Translations under genes and position numbers: made by a program
Shown here: in pieces, positions 13,884 to 25,588 of the stretch
Layout: every line of letters begins with the position of its first letter
How positions within the stretch are numbered: the first letter of the stretch is position 1
Notes under the pieces: model-generated
The model's database searches: none
Told to the model about the DNA's origin: nothing
Seen by the model: only the letters and a program-made list of their open reading frames with translations
Assembly (NCBI GenBank): GCA_012295275.1
Contig: CM022670.1
Coordinates: 26,501,244 to 26,565,243 of the forward strand
Length of the DNA stretch: 64,000 nucleotides
DNA from: Chrysomallon squamiferum
Lineage: Eukaryota > Mollusca > Gastropoda > Neomphalida > Peltospiridae
Reading direction: 5' to 3'

Positions 13884-14399
13884 ACCCGCCCATGCTGAAA
13901 TTCCCTTAACTGACAAAAACCAGAAAGTGACCTTCACGAAAACAAGCAATCGAACCTGTTTATTTACTTCCGGTGTTGTCATGACGCCCAAATCAAACAT
14001 GACAGCCGTTATTACTAACATGGGCAATTAGTGCCATAGCAACCGGAACTGTGAAGAAAACTGAAGAGTTCAGACAAGTAAATAAGAGATAAGGAGACCA
14101 ATATCTTCTTGAAAATATATAAAATATTCTTCTTCATCTAAAGTATGCCTTCTTTTGTACATTTCTATGAGATTTTTCTCGACATTTTAAGATTTGTATT
14201 ATATATTTATTTAGTTCTCTTATCATCCTCGACTTGTGTTTCAATTACAGCCTCCCCACATAATTGAATCCAGCTCGAAACGGTGTTGCTTCTCAAAATA
14301 AATGTAAAAGTTTAAAAGATCAAAAAGAAATGTTTTTTAAATATAAATAACAACAACATGTGAAATATCTTCTAAAATTAATTCTAAATTCAAATTTTA

Positions 14400-14484
14400 T
14401 GTCAGAAGTGGGATTCGAACCCACGCCTGAAGAAACCAGACTGCGACCTGAACGCAGCGCCTTAGACCACTCGGCCATCCTGAC
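14400..14484 (-). tRNA. trnL-CAG: tRNA-Leu (anticodon CAG), copy 2, variant variable arm
   Basis: 85 nt, one longer than the other eight copies. The acceptor, D, anticodon (TTCAGGT loop) and T arms match the others. The variable arm reads CTGG-TTTCT-TCAG: one extra T in the loop and a C-to-T change that leaves a G:U pair. A and B boxes are intact and a TTTT terminator follows on the minus strand. Its 5' flank (14485 to about 14625) matches those of copies 8 and 9. Confidence 0.93.
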
Positions 14485-14625
14485 GATAGTGATATGCACC
14501 TATAGCTAGCAAATGTTCCTGAATATTTATCTATTCGTTTAAACACTAAAAACGGAGATATCAGTTATTTCTTAACAATTATATTAAAATTTTATTCTGG
14601 TGTATATTTTTTATAAAGTTCGTTT
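14485..14625 (-). repeat. Duplicated tRNA 5' flank, family I (copy at tRNA 2)
   Basis: The reverse complement carries the blocks ATACACCAGAATAAAATTTT, AAACGAATAGAT and AACATTTGCTAGCT in the same order and spacing as the DNA upstream of the tRNA genes at 61686 and 62030. The homology runs directly into the tRNA. Confidence 0.85.
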
Positions 14626-14737
14626 CATTATCCATTCAAATTCCCATAATTTGCTTTCATAAATTATGAGATTACAGAAAGATATTTTTGAAATGTGCTG
14701 TCATCAAAATATTTTCTCATAAAAAAATGAAAACGTG

Positions 14738-14821
14738 TGTCAGAAGTGGGATTTGAACCCACGCCTGGAGAACCAGACTGCGACCTGAACGCAGCGCCTT
14801 AGACCACTCGGCCATCCTGAC
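14738..14821 (-). tRNA. trnL-CAG: tRNA-Leu (anticodon CAG), copy 3
   Basis: 84 nt with every stem paired and anticodon CAG. A and B boxes are intact and T runs follow on the minus strand. The T loop is TTCAAAT. The 5' flank is unlike those of the other copies. Confidence 0.95.
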
Positions 14822-17332
14822 GTTAATATGCTACATGGGTACATGAGAACAAATAACAAAAGTCTTTAATTAATATTTATTTTTGCTTGTGTATAGATAA
14901 TAAATCATTTGTATTTTTTAATTAATAATAATAATAATAATAATGGTTATTGCCTAACTCTACATCTTATTGACTTAGAAATATATATACTTCTTTTAAT
15001 GGCTAATCAGTACCAAATGTAACATATCCTCATGTTAAACTTTTTCGTGAACTAACATTCATATAACAGTATTTTAAAGCTAAATTTACATAATTACTGT
15101 TAAATGACCTCATCTATTATAATACTGGTAATGGATTTACAATCGTGATACAGGACGGCAACTCGAAGACGAATGCGGTCCCTGAAGTACGTTATGTCCA
15201 GTACAATATTATCATTCACCTTGCCCCACTGAAGACGTAGTTAGAGCATTGTAAGTGCTTGTTTTAAAACGCCATATGTTGTATGTTAATGACCATTGGT
15301 TTATCAGTGTTAAAGTGTGCTATTAGGTTTATTGCAGGCTCACTCCAGAAAGTACTTAGTTTCTGGGGGCTTGCTCGAAAAAGCAAAACAATTTCAAAAG
15401 CAACATTCGCGTTAATGGTATTTATGACTCCTTTCCATTAGCTAGACACAGTATCAGATGATAGGTGCATGTTTCGAATGCTATTACAGTATTATCAGCT
15501 ACATATCATATGCAGACATAAAATTCATGTTTTTGAAGTTGTATATATGTTTGTATATATGTTGTGTGTTTATGTGTGCTTGCGTGTTTTTGTGAGAGAG
15601 AGAGTCTTTGAGTGATAATGAATGAGAGAGAGGGTGTAACACATTCTCTTTCCTTTTTAAACATCTTTGAATTCTATCTACTGTGCATGAGCGAAAACTA
15701 ATGTTAGGATGCAGTAACATAACTTCTTAGTAATTTCCCCTTTTAAAACTTCAACTTTTCTTCTCTTTACTAGTAGTATTCAAAAACAACGGTATAAAAA
15801 TTATTATTAAGGTGTTAAAAATATGTTTTATAAGCATGACGTTACATAAAATATCCCGCAGTACCATATTCCTTCTTTTTTTCTTCTTCAAAACTAACGT
15901 GTACAAAAAAAAAAAAAACATGAATATAATTGTGTCTGCGTGACAGTCACGTCGTCTCAGATGAGGTTACAAAAAATTTACCATCTCCCAACCCAACCCA
16001 CCTCCCAAAAAACATTCCAGGTATGTCCCTTATCGCGCCCAGTCATTTGTTCCGCCATATTAAATTATTCTGAAATGTGTTATTATCCTCGTCACAAGCG
16101 GTAAACGCGTTATTATCCTCATCATAAGCGGCCGACTTTTTTCATACCTGACAGGTAAATTGTCTAATGTACACTTTTCAGTGATGTTGACACGAACACG
16201 CTGTATAATTACGTCTGACTGCTTCAAACTGATATTGTTACATCGGACGAAAAAAAGCCGTTCCGGACGTGAGAGCAGTGAAGCAGAGATAATTTTGTTG
16301 TCGAAAATTTATTCATTTCGTTTTTGTTTATTTTTTTGATTTTTTGTTTTTCCTGTTGTTTATTTGTTGTTGTTGTTGTTTTTGTTTTTTTTTGTTTCTG
16401 TTGTCGTTGGTGTTGTTGTAAATTCACCTAAGAATAATTAATGAATAAAGTTTTGTTATGTTTTGTTGCTGCAAATATTAATTTTTTAATGACACCTGAT
16501 TAAACGGATTCTTTTCTTACATTCTTTCTTTCTTTCTTTTTTTTTCTTTCTTTTTTTTTTTTTCTAAACGCTATAGTAAATTATTTACTAAATTATTTTA
16601 AAAAAAGAAGGAAAAAAAGATATTGTAAAAATGTATACGTCTCAAATTTATTCGCATAACTCATAAATAGGTGTGAAATTATCCACATACCTTATAAAGA
16701 ATCACGTATTTTGTACAGTAGAATAACCTGTTATAATAGATATCTTTACAATAGCATAGTATTTTGTTATTGTGAATACTTTTTTTCTTCTTCTTTTTTT
16801 TTTTTTTTCTATTAATTTTTTTTTTACTGTCTTTCTTTTCTTTTTTTTTTCTTTTCTTTTTTCTTTTAATAGAAAATTTGTTCATAAATTCCTCTATTTT
16901 ATTTTATAGATAATTAACTATTTTTAGTTCTGTCTGAATTTCTATTATCGTGTCGGTAATAAGACTGTATGTTTATGTGCGTGCATGTGCGTGTATATGT
17001 GGCTATGGGTTTGTATATATGCGTGTGTAAGTGACTTATTAACGTTTTGATGTTTGTCCGTCGGGCAGCCATTAAAGATCTGTTAAATGAATAGCATAAA
17101 GCAAAAACTAGCTGGAATATATCGTCGAACATATTAAGAAGGAAAAAATAACTTGCACACTGTAAGCTTATCGTCTTTTCTTAATGTTCAGCTAAGAACA
17201 TAAAATGGTCCGGGTTTTCTTACAAACATTTTTCTTTATAATTAATTACTGTTAACACTTCATTTATCTTTCAGTGGCTTTCACGTGTAAAAAATGTTTT
17301 AACAAGGTTTTTTTTTTACTTTTCTTGTGCAG
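14822..17332. other. Non-coding DNA before the first visible Tiki exon
   Basis: No gene seen. The last bases form a good splice acceptor (a T-rich tract, then TTGTGCAG) for the exon at 17333. T-rich low-complexity DNA occurs around 16520-16570 and 16780-16870. The stretch is presumably Tiki intron. Confidence 0.6.
16079..16138 (+). repeat. Two-copy 30-bp tandem repeat
   Basis: GTTATTATCCTCRTCAYAAG followed by CGG occurs at 16079 and 16109, with two differences between the copies. Confidence 0.75.
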
Positions 17333-17654
17333 GTGTTGTTCGCGCTCAATCAGACGTTGTTCCAGCACGAGATTTACCGCCAGACAAAGGGGTCCCTGCC
17401 GTACACGACGGATGACCTCATAGATCACTACAACTGCGGCGATCTCAATTCGATCATCTACAACCACGACACCGCACAGGTGCCAAACCTCGTGAACTCG
17501 TCGCTGTCGCCGCATGACTTGCTGACGGCCAAGAGGATAGACGATTACTTTCGCGACGAACTTATTAACAAACGAAATCAAAGAATGGCCGAGCGCGCTG
17601 TGCACTTGCTGAAGAGCAACCCAAAGAAAACGTTCTTCTTTGCTTTTGGTGCAG
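17333..17654 (+). CDS. tiki: Tiki exon a (protease-domain core)
   Basis: 322 nt: 107 codons plus the first base of the Gly codon of GAGH. It contains the conserved [12 protein letters not shown] and ELINKRN segments and FFFAFGA at its end. The GC content is clearly higher than in flanking DNA. Acceptor TGTGCAG at 17332, donor GTGAGA at 17655. An antisense open frame over it is only a shadow. Confidence 0.95.
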
Positions 17655-18817
17655 GTGAGACAATTACATGATTTCTCTCCCATTTAGTGACATATTGTAA
17701 TTCCGTTTTTAATACAGTTCCTGCTGCTACATTTCAAATCACTGATCTTCATTTTGGTTTTTAAAACTAAACTTTCGGTCGTCCTCTGTATGTATGTGTA
17801 TGAGTGTGTTTATGAAATAGAGAGAGAGAGATAAAGTCTGGGTAAAGGTCCGTTTCTTTAATTATGTATGATATCAGAAATGCTCTTGATTAGTTAATCA
17901 TTCAGTTTTCGATTCAAATAATTTTTATAAGAAAACAAAAATTAAACGGAAAAACAAATGAAAGGATTTTTGTTTTGTTTTAAGTAATAAAGAAAAAGAA
18001 TATTAAAATATTTAAAAATAAGTAAAAATATAAGAAGATTTAAAAAGTTTTGTTAAAAGGAAGACCGCAGGTCAGTGAAAAGTGGCGCATGCGCCGTGCG
18101 TAGTTTCCCTAGTCTCGGAGCCGTGTGTGTTACTGAACAATATTCTTCATTACACATTCAGATAAAATCAGAGCAAGAAATGAGATGAAAACACATAACT
18201 TTCAATCACTGTATTAAGTTTTGCCTACTTAGTATACGCACTTAACAAGACTTCAAAGCAGCTCGTAAAGAAAAATATTTTTAAGGGAATAAAAACAACG
18301 TTTTAAAAATTAGTATTTTCTTTAGAAGACGTAAATATTTTTGTCTGGCTCTGTCCACGGGAGTCGTAAACATTCCAAGTTTATTAAAAGGACTCTTAAC
18401 GACTGCAGACTATTTACGTCAGAGAGATGAATTCTGTTTTCACAAGTGAAATTCTTCTTCCAAATTCTTAAGCGAATAACTAACAGTGGCGTACTCTAAT
18501 GATGTCGTTTATTGAATAGACCGTCTCCGCGAGATGAACAAATATCCTACACTCATTAGCGGAACGTCGTCTGCCCGATGATTTACTCAGTCTGATCACG
18601 TTGTCAATATAAAAGATCCTATTCGTTTGACAGTTTCCCAGTAAACCCAACCCACCTGTCAAAATGAAAAGTAATATACAGTTATCATTATCAGCCGTGG
18701 AAAAACTTTCAGACGTGTCACAGTGAAAACCCAGTGACATTTTGGTGTCGTTTCGTTCACATTTCATTTAACATTTTATAAAAATGATTTATTTTTTATT
18801 TTTATTTTTATTTTTAT

Positions 18818-18867
<50 letters not shown>

Positions 18868-20758
18868 GAGAATACCTTTTAAGAAAAAGAAAATATAATT
18901 GAATTTGAAATCGTTTCATATAAAAATAAATAAAACTTTCTTATTTATTTACTTACTTACATCAAACTATGGCACTACATACATTTCTATCTATTCATTT
19001 TTCACTGGTTACTGTCGTTCATTTCGGATAGTTTGTTTTTCTTAATAAACAAAATTCTATTGAAATTTGTATAATATAATTATATTCGTTAAAAAAGTTA
19101 TTTTAATTAATTAATAATAATAAAAATATAAAGTATTGACTTTAAGAAAGAGTCTTGATAAACTTTAAAATTTTCGCAAACATTTTTGATAAATATATAT
19201 TCACACATTAAACTAAGCCTTAACGGAATAGTTCCGATAAATATTTATCGACGTTTATCAAAAACCTGTATAAAAGAGGACCAGAAGGAAGTCCGATAAT
19301 TTAAACTTACGACTGGCATCTGTCATGAATATATTTATTGTCTTCTTTAACGTCCGCTCTTAATTATCAGATTTGTATTTCACACCGCTCATTATGGCCA
19401 TTAAACACGAATTTTGATGAACGTGTTGATATATCGCAAACATTTTCACAGTATGAATCTTGTTCCGGAAGTCGTTAACTCTGACATCTTGAACATTAAT
19501 TAATTCTTAACATAAACATTTATTCTGGCAGTGGATTCAGAGCAATTACGGTAAAATGAAAATATTTGTTAAGCAATTATCATACGATATGTCCTAGTTA
19601 AAACTGTCCTTTCCGATACTGTTGTTTACATTTTAAAATGAATGGTATATTTTTTTGTGATTCAATGCGTTCGTTCGGATGCGTTTAAAACCATGAAATC
19701 ATAATAATTAATATGTAATATTATGTAATATTAATTATTATGGTTTCATGGTTTGAAAATTATGAACTATTTTACTCTTTATTTTTATTATTAAAAAAAA
19801 AAAAAAGAAAGAAAAAGCATGTACTAAATAAAGAAAAAATTATTAGTCACTTTGTAAAAGTGGTAGCAGAAGTAATCAGTGGCATGCAGTGGTGGGGGGG
19901 CCGAAGGGGGCGGTGGCCCCAGGCATCCAATCAGAGAAAAGAACTTAATAAATTCGGTTGATTTATATTTAAATCGAATAAAATGTTTATTTTATGTTTC
20001 ATCTGTGTTTACATATTCAAAATATCTTCCTTTCTCATAAGATTTCTCAGTACTTATACTCGAGTCTTTGGGTCATACAATCATGGAGTTGGCCCCGTGC
20101 ATCACCAGACTTTTGCACGCCACTGGAAGTAATAACTGTACCATTATTAGTATTATTGTTATATTTGTTACTGTTGATATAGTAAATTTTTGTATTGTAG
20201 TAGCCGTATTTGTTCTTTTCATATATTAGTTCCATAGTAGCAGTACAAATACTATTTTAAATGCAAACTACTAAAACATGGATCATTCCCAAAACGATAT
20301 AATATTAATATTTTCATGAGTAGTTTAACAATGCATCACTTTCTGAAGATAATGTCAGTATTTATGAAGGCCAGATGTCATAAATATATATATCCATTTC
20401 TACTGCAGTGTTTCACATGTGTTCCATGTGTTTCCAACACACTATAATTACTGTCACGTTCCCGGGAACCATAAAGCAGAGGTGGGGTAATGGAGTCCCT
20501 TTTGAGACCAGAATATTCCACAGAAAAATATGGTCCTGTCGTTACACCTCTTTTTGCGTTTTCTTCATATCAAATCACGGGGTTAACCCAAGACAGACGA
20601 CTGGTGTTTTCGCAAATGTTCTCTTGATTCTAAAATGGAAAGAAAATGTAGGAGATTTTGTTTTTTCACCTGTTCTAAATGAGACTGACAGGAAACGTAA
20701 ATTGATGCAGAAAATAAAAACGGTTTCATGCACCCAACCGCAAATGCATGATTTTTCG

Positions 20759-20812
<54 letters not shown>

Positions 20813-23800
20813 GAATAGATGTGGCATTGTTAAATCTAAGGAGTTTCTTATTTTGTTTGTGGGCTTTCCAAATTTAGCTTATAAACATTGTTTGAATATA
20901 AAGGCAGATCAAGGTTTAAGCGCCACCAAAGTGGCGCATAGCATCTTGCAGTGAGTTTAACAGAGATACGAACCCATATTTCATAAAACATAAATTTTCT
21001 GCAATAATTACTATGGTAGTTAGTTCCTAGAAAAAAGAAAAAATGTAAAAAAAATACGTTAGAAAATAATACCATTTGTTGTGGTTTTTTAGTCTTTTTT
21101 TAATGACAAATATTTATATTTTTAACTTAATACTCTTTATTACAATGCTCACGTGCTAAAATTTGGTCTACAACTTACAGCAGTGTCAGGATGGCCGAGT
21201 GGTCTAAGGCGCTGCGTTCAGGTCGCAGTCTGGTTCTCCAGGCGTGGGTTCGAATCCCACTTCTGACATATAATTTTGAACTTAGAATTAATTTTTTCAC
21301 CCTTTTTCACCCTTTATCATATGACAACAAAATTCACAAATTTAAAACATCGTATGAACTGGATTGTATGCATCGCCTTCTGATTTGGTATAAAGAATAT
21401 TAACATGAATTTAACATTAAATTTGGTTGATACCGTGAATTTCTTTCAGCTTAAAATCTAAATTAAGCTTCTTGTTAATGAGTTTGTTAAAAACAATATA
21501 AACAGCACAAAATAAATATTAATTTCTTTGCCTATTTTTTTGTTTATTTTTATTAAATATAAATCGAAACAAAAACGAAAAATTATATGTCAGAAGTGGG
21601 ATTCGAACCCACGCCTGGAGAACCAGACTGCGACCTGAACGCAGCGCCTTAGACCACTCGGCCATCCTGACGTTAAAGCGAATTGAATATGCAATTATTA
21701 AAACACTCATTTTTAGACATTATTATGATTTTTTTATTTTTTTTTTTTTAATTTCTTTATTTTTTATTTTTTTAATGATTTTTTATTTTATTTTATTTTA
21801 TTAAATTATGTTTTTGTCGCAGTAATGTTTAGTGTAAATGTAAGATATTTTCAAAGGATTCTCTTCGAACTACAAGTAAACTTATTGAAAGCTACAATGT
21901 AAATCTGAATTGAACCAGTGTGTAAGTGCATGTGTGTAAACATGTCAGCTACTGTTATTCATCTATATAATTCAAAAAACAAGAAAAATTATAAACTAAA
22001 TATGAATAGAAGTAACTATTTTAGTGAGATTAAAGCATGAATGTCTTGGGTGTGATTGACACTTCGGCTACGTCGTTGTCTGTGACAGAATGTCGAAACA
22101 TTTTAATTATTCTGTTAATAAAGCAACGTAACACTGACACTCCAAACTGTTTATATCGCATGTCCAAGAAAGCATGCTTTGCACCAGAAACTGATAATGA
22201 CTCCACCATAGCTGATCTTTTAGTTAAACTGAAGTACATTAACCAGTTAAAAGTGTCCCGGTCACAGCTTTCTTGGTACAGATTCCAGGAAGAAAATGTC
22301 GCGATCCTGTTTACCAAGAGGAAATGCTCGAACTTAATCCTTGGAGGATTCTGGACCCCTGACATTTCACGTTATAAGTAAAATCAGCCCCAGGAGGCTG
22401 AGCTACTTCCTCGGAAACAGTCGTATTAGTGAACACGCTCACGTGTAGATTGGAGCTAGTCGTGTATATATGTAAGTACACACGTTTCGTCCAGATTTCT
22501 TCAGCAGATCGAGCATTTGGTCCAGTTTGGCAGCGTTCAACACCCATCCCAGCTCGTGTGTCTATAATCAGTCGAGTAACATGTACAAATATTTATACTG
22601 ATATCGAACTAACATACTTGAATTAGGAAGAAGCAGGATCTTATGCCAATTATTTCTACGTGGATATTTTTTTTTTTTTTTTTTTTTTTTACACCAAACA
22701 TAAAATAAAAATAAATAAAGAAGAAGAAGAAAGAAAAAGAATTAAATTAATAAAATATTTGCGTATTTGTCAATTTTGTTAAAGGGTGACAAAATGTATG
22801 TCAGAAGTGGGATTCGAACCCACGCCTGGAGAACCAGACTGCGACCTGAACGCAGCGCCTTAGACCACTCGGCCATCCTGACACTGTTGTAAACTGTAGA
22901 CCACATTTTAGCATGTGAGCATTGTAATAAAGAGTATTAAGATAAAAATATAAATATGTGTCACTAAAATTTTTTTTTTTTAAAATGGTATTATTTTCTA
23001 ACGTTTTTTTTTTTTACATTTTTTCTTTTTTTTTAGGAAATAACTACTATGGTAATTATAGCAGAAAATTAATGTTTTATGAAATCTGGGTTTGTATCTC
23101 TGTTAAAGCCAGGCAAAGTTCGGCTATCTTGTAAGAGCACTAACTGACCGCAAAGTCCAGTCTCGTATCAGCTGGTGTTTGTTAAAACGAGTCTTTATGA
23201 TAACAGTCTAACTTTCTAAGATAATAATCTTCAAATTGGCTCAAAAGTCATTTACACCTCTTGCTAATTCCCCACAGAGGAAAGGAGAAATGATGACGAA
23301 TCACATTATGTCGTCTGCAGTGGCTGTAACTGATGATTCGAGTCGACTTCAAAGTCGAGAAGCGATTCGAGTACGTAACATATTTTGGATAGTTAATTAA
23401 GTTAATTTTACTTTTGCTTCTGTTAATGCTTGCAGGCGAGTAATGTATACAGATACTTATTTGTTTGAAAACCGCATTCTTCATTTCACAGATGTTTTAA
23501 TACACGATCTCACTTTCCAGAGGAGTTTAGACTAGATGGTTTAATATAATTATAAATACAATTCCATATTGAGTATAATTATGTAAATGATTTGATTAAT
23601 TGAAAGAGCAAATTAAAAGATTAATAGGAAGTTAATCAAATAATTCAAATGAATGAATAAAATGATGGATATGTAGACTGATATTTGGATAACTGTTATT
23701 AATACAATATACAGTGTTCCCTCTAAACCGCGCGGTCGTTGTACGGATGTTGTGCATAGTTATCAAAATGCTGCCTGTCATTCCAGTTTACAAAATACTG

Positions 23801-24533
23801 TTGTTTTGTATTTCCCTTTATACTCAGAGCACCAAAAATTCAGCTCAGTGGTTTGGAACGGTTAGAAGGAATGTTACTGATATGTGTATTTTAGATGATT
23901 ATAACTATGTAAAGTCAACAACATTAAGAGTAGATATATAAAGTGTGTTGGTCCAGACTGTATGGCTAGATGGATGGATGAATAAACGGTTGATTGAACA
24001 AACGAAAGAACGAACAAATGACTTATTAATAATTTGTTAAATAATGATGCTTTAAAAATCAGCCTGAACTGTATACTGTAAACTGGTAATACTTGTAACT
24101 TACCAACAGATAAAATCCAATGTACATGATGAATACGAAGCTTACTAAAATTCTAAAACTGACTCCATCTTTTTATATATTTCTTTCTTCTACAATACAG
24201 ACTACCATACAAGTAAATGCTTCTTTAAAAATGGATGGTTAAAAACCTAACCCGTCTGGTGTCTTGACAAACTAGTATTTTTCTTGTCTGCGCATTTTGG
24301 GTAAATTGTCTGATACGGTATAGTTCAGACAGGCAAATTCTGTCAGAAAGATGGCAATCGAGTGACTGAGTTTGAGAAATAAGAGCCAGTTATTAACAAT
24401 AATTACCGCACGGCGTCTTTGAACAGCGGGTCTTTGCTCTGCCAGTCATAAAGCGCAAAAAGGGTTGATGTTAGATTCTACTGAAAGAGCAGAGCCGATT
24501 GCCATCTGATTTATATTCTTATTCTTTATCTTT

Positions 24534-24571
<38 letters not shown>

Positions 24572-25555
24572 TTTTTATTATTACTAAGAATATTAAAGAA
24601 TCTAGAAACTGAGGAAAAAATAAATTTAATACTCGTTTGGTAGACAACTTGTATATATATACCAGTATATTAAAGGCATTAAAGAGTTGGGGTTTTTGTT
24701 TGTTTGTTGTTTTTTTAATTATCTGTTTATGTAAAGATATTCAGATAATTAAAAATAAGGAACGTCAACAACCTAAAAGTCTGGGTTTTTTTAAAAGGGA
24801 TTTTTGTTGTTTTTCTTGTTGTTGTTTGTATGTGGGGGGGTTGTTGTTGGGGGAATTTGGGGGTTTTTTTTTGGTTTGTTTGGGTTTTTTTCATTCTTAT
24901 TTGTTTTCATTCCCTCTCCCCACCCAACTCTTACATACTCTATTTTACGTTGTTTCTCATGCTTTTAATGAAACAGTAACTTATTTGACTAGTTTGCATA
25001 AGTGTGAAGCCTGGTAAAATATAAGAAATGTTTGCTCTAAAAACAACAAAAAAAAAGACTGAGAAAATGAAAAACATTGCTTTCTGCGAACTGGTGTTGA
25101 ACACTCATGAATGACAAATTTGCACCTGCTGTTATTTGAGATATAGGTGCTACAGATATATCTCACTTCCTAATTACATTTTTTTCTTCTTCGTCCTATT
25201 CGATTTATTTTTTGTTTATTTTATATTTTTTCATTTTTATTTATTTTATTTTTTTAAATTTATTTTATTGTTTTTTTTTCTCTGAGTGAGTGAGAATAAA
25301 TAGTTCGTTTTCTTCGATTTTAATTAAGTACTACTAGATTTTTTTGTTTAACATTTTTCTTTTTTATGCACCCTCCTTTTTTATTCTTTCTTTCCTTTTC
25401 TTTTATCTTTATTTTAATTTTTTATTTATTTATTTATTTTATTTTATTGTTCTGATTAAATGGTGTTTTCCTTGCTTTCTAATTTGCAAGTTTTTATTTT
25501 AATTTGTTTTATATTTTATTTTATTTCATTTTATTTTATTTGTTTGCTTTTTTTT

Positions 25556-25588
<33 letters not shown>

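Larger units (their letters stand above)
13164..14399. other. Non-coding spacer between tRNA genes
   Basis: Holds a (CA)n tract and an A29 tract and no recognisable gene. The last 40 bp before the next tRNA (14360-14399) are the 3' flank of that minus-strand tRNA and resemble the 3' flank of copy 4 at 21269. Confidence 0.7.

Noticed and set aside
18480-18767. 95-residue minus-strand frame, with CAGTGGCGTA at its edge resembling a hAT end
   Set aside because: No homology recognised, and no matching inverted end or 8-bp target duplication found for the CAGTGGCGTA sequence.
20848-21075. Minus-strand frame in the duplicated tRNA flank (YEIWVRISV), with a conserved acceptor-like TTTTTTCTAG in both arms
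   Set aside because: Differences between the two arms fall mainly on amino-acid-changing sites and the other arm contains stops, so the flank is not evolving as coding sequence.
21191-21403. Open frame starting [11 protein letters not shown] over tRNA-Leu copies (also on the minus strand at 21519-21710 and 61664-61885)
   Set aside because: It is the translation of the tRNA-Leu gene itself, a well-known false protein. The tRNA structure explains the sequence fully.
22030-22381. Overlapping 111- and 114-residue frames on opposite strands
   Set aside because: Both strands are open over the same stretch and neither has recognisable motifs. Possibly old repeat DNA, but nothing supports a gene.
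24637-25017. 126-residue frame rich in Phe, Gly and Cys
   Set aside because: It is a product of the G/T-rich low-complexity stretch that includes the G-quadruplex-like motif.
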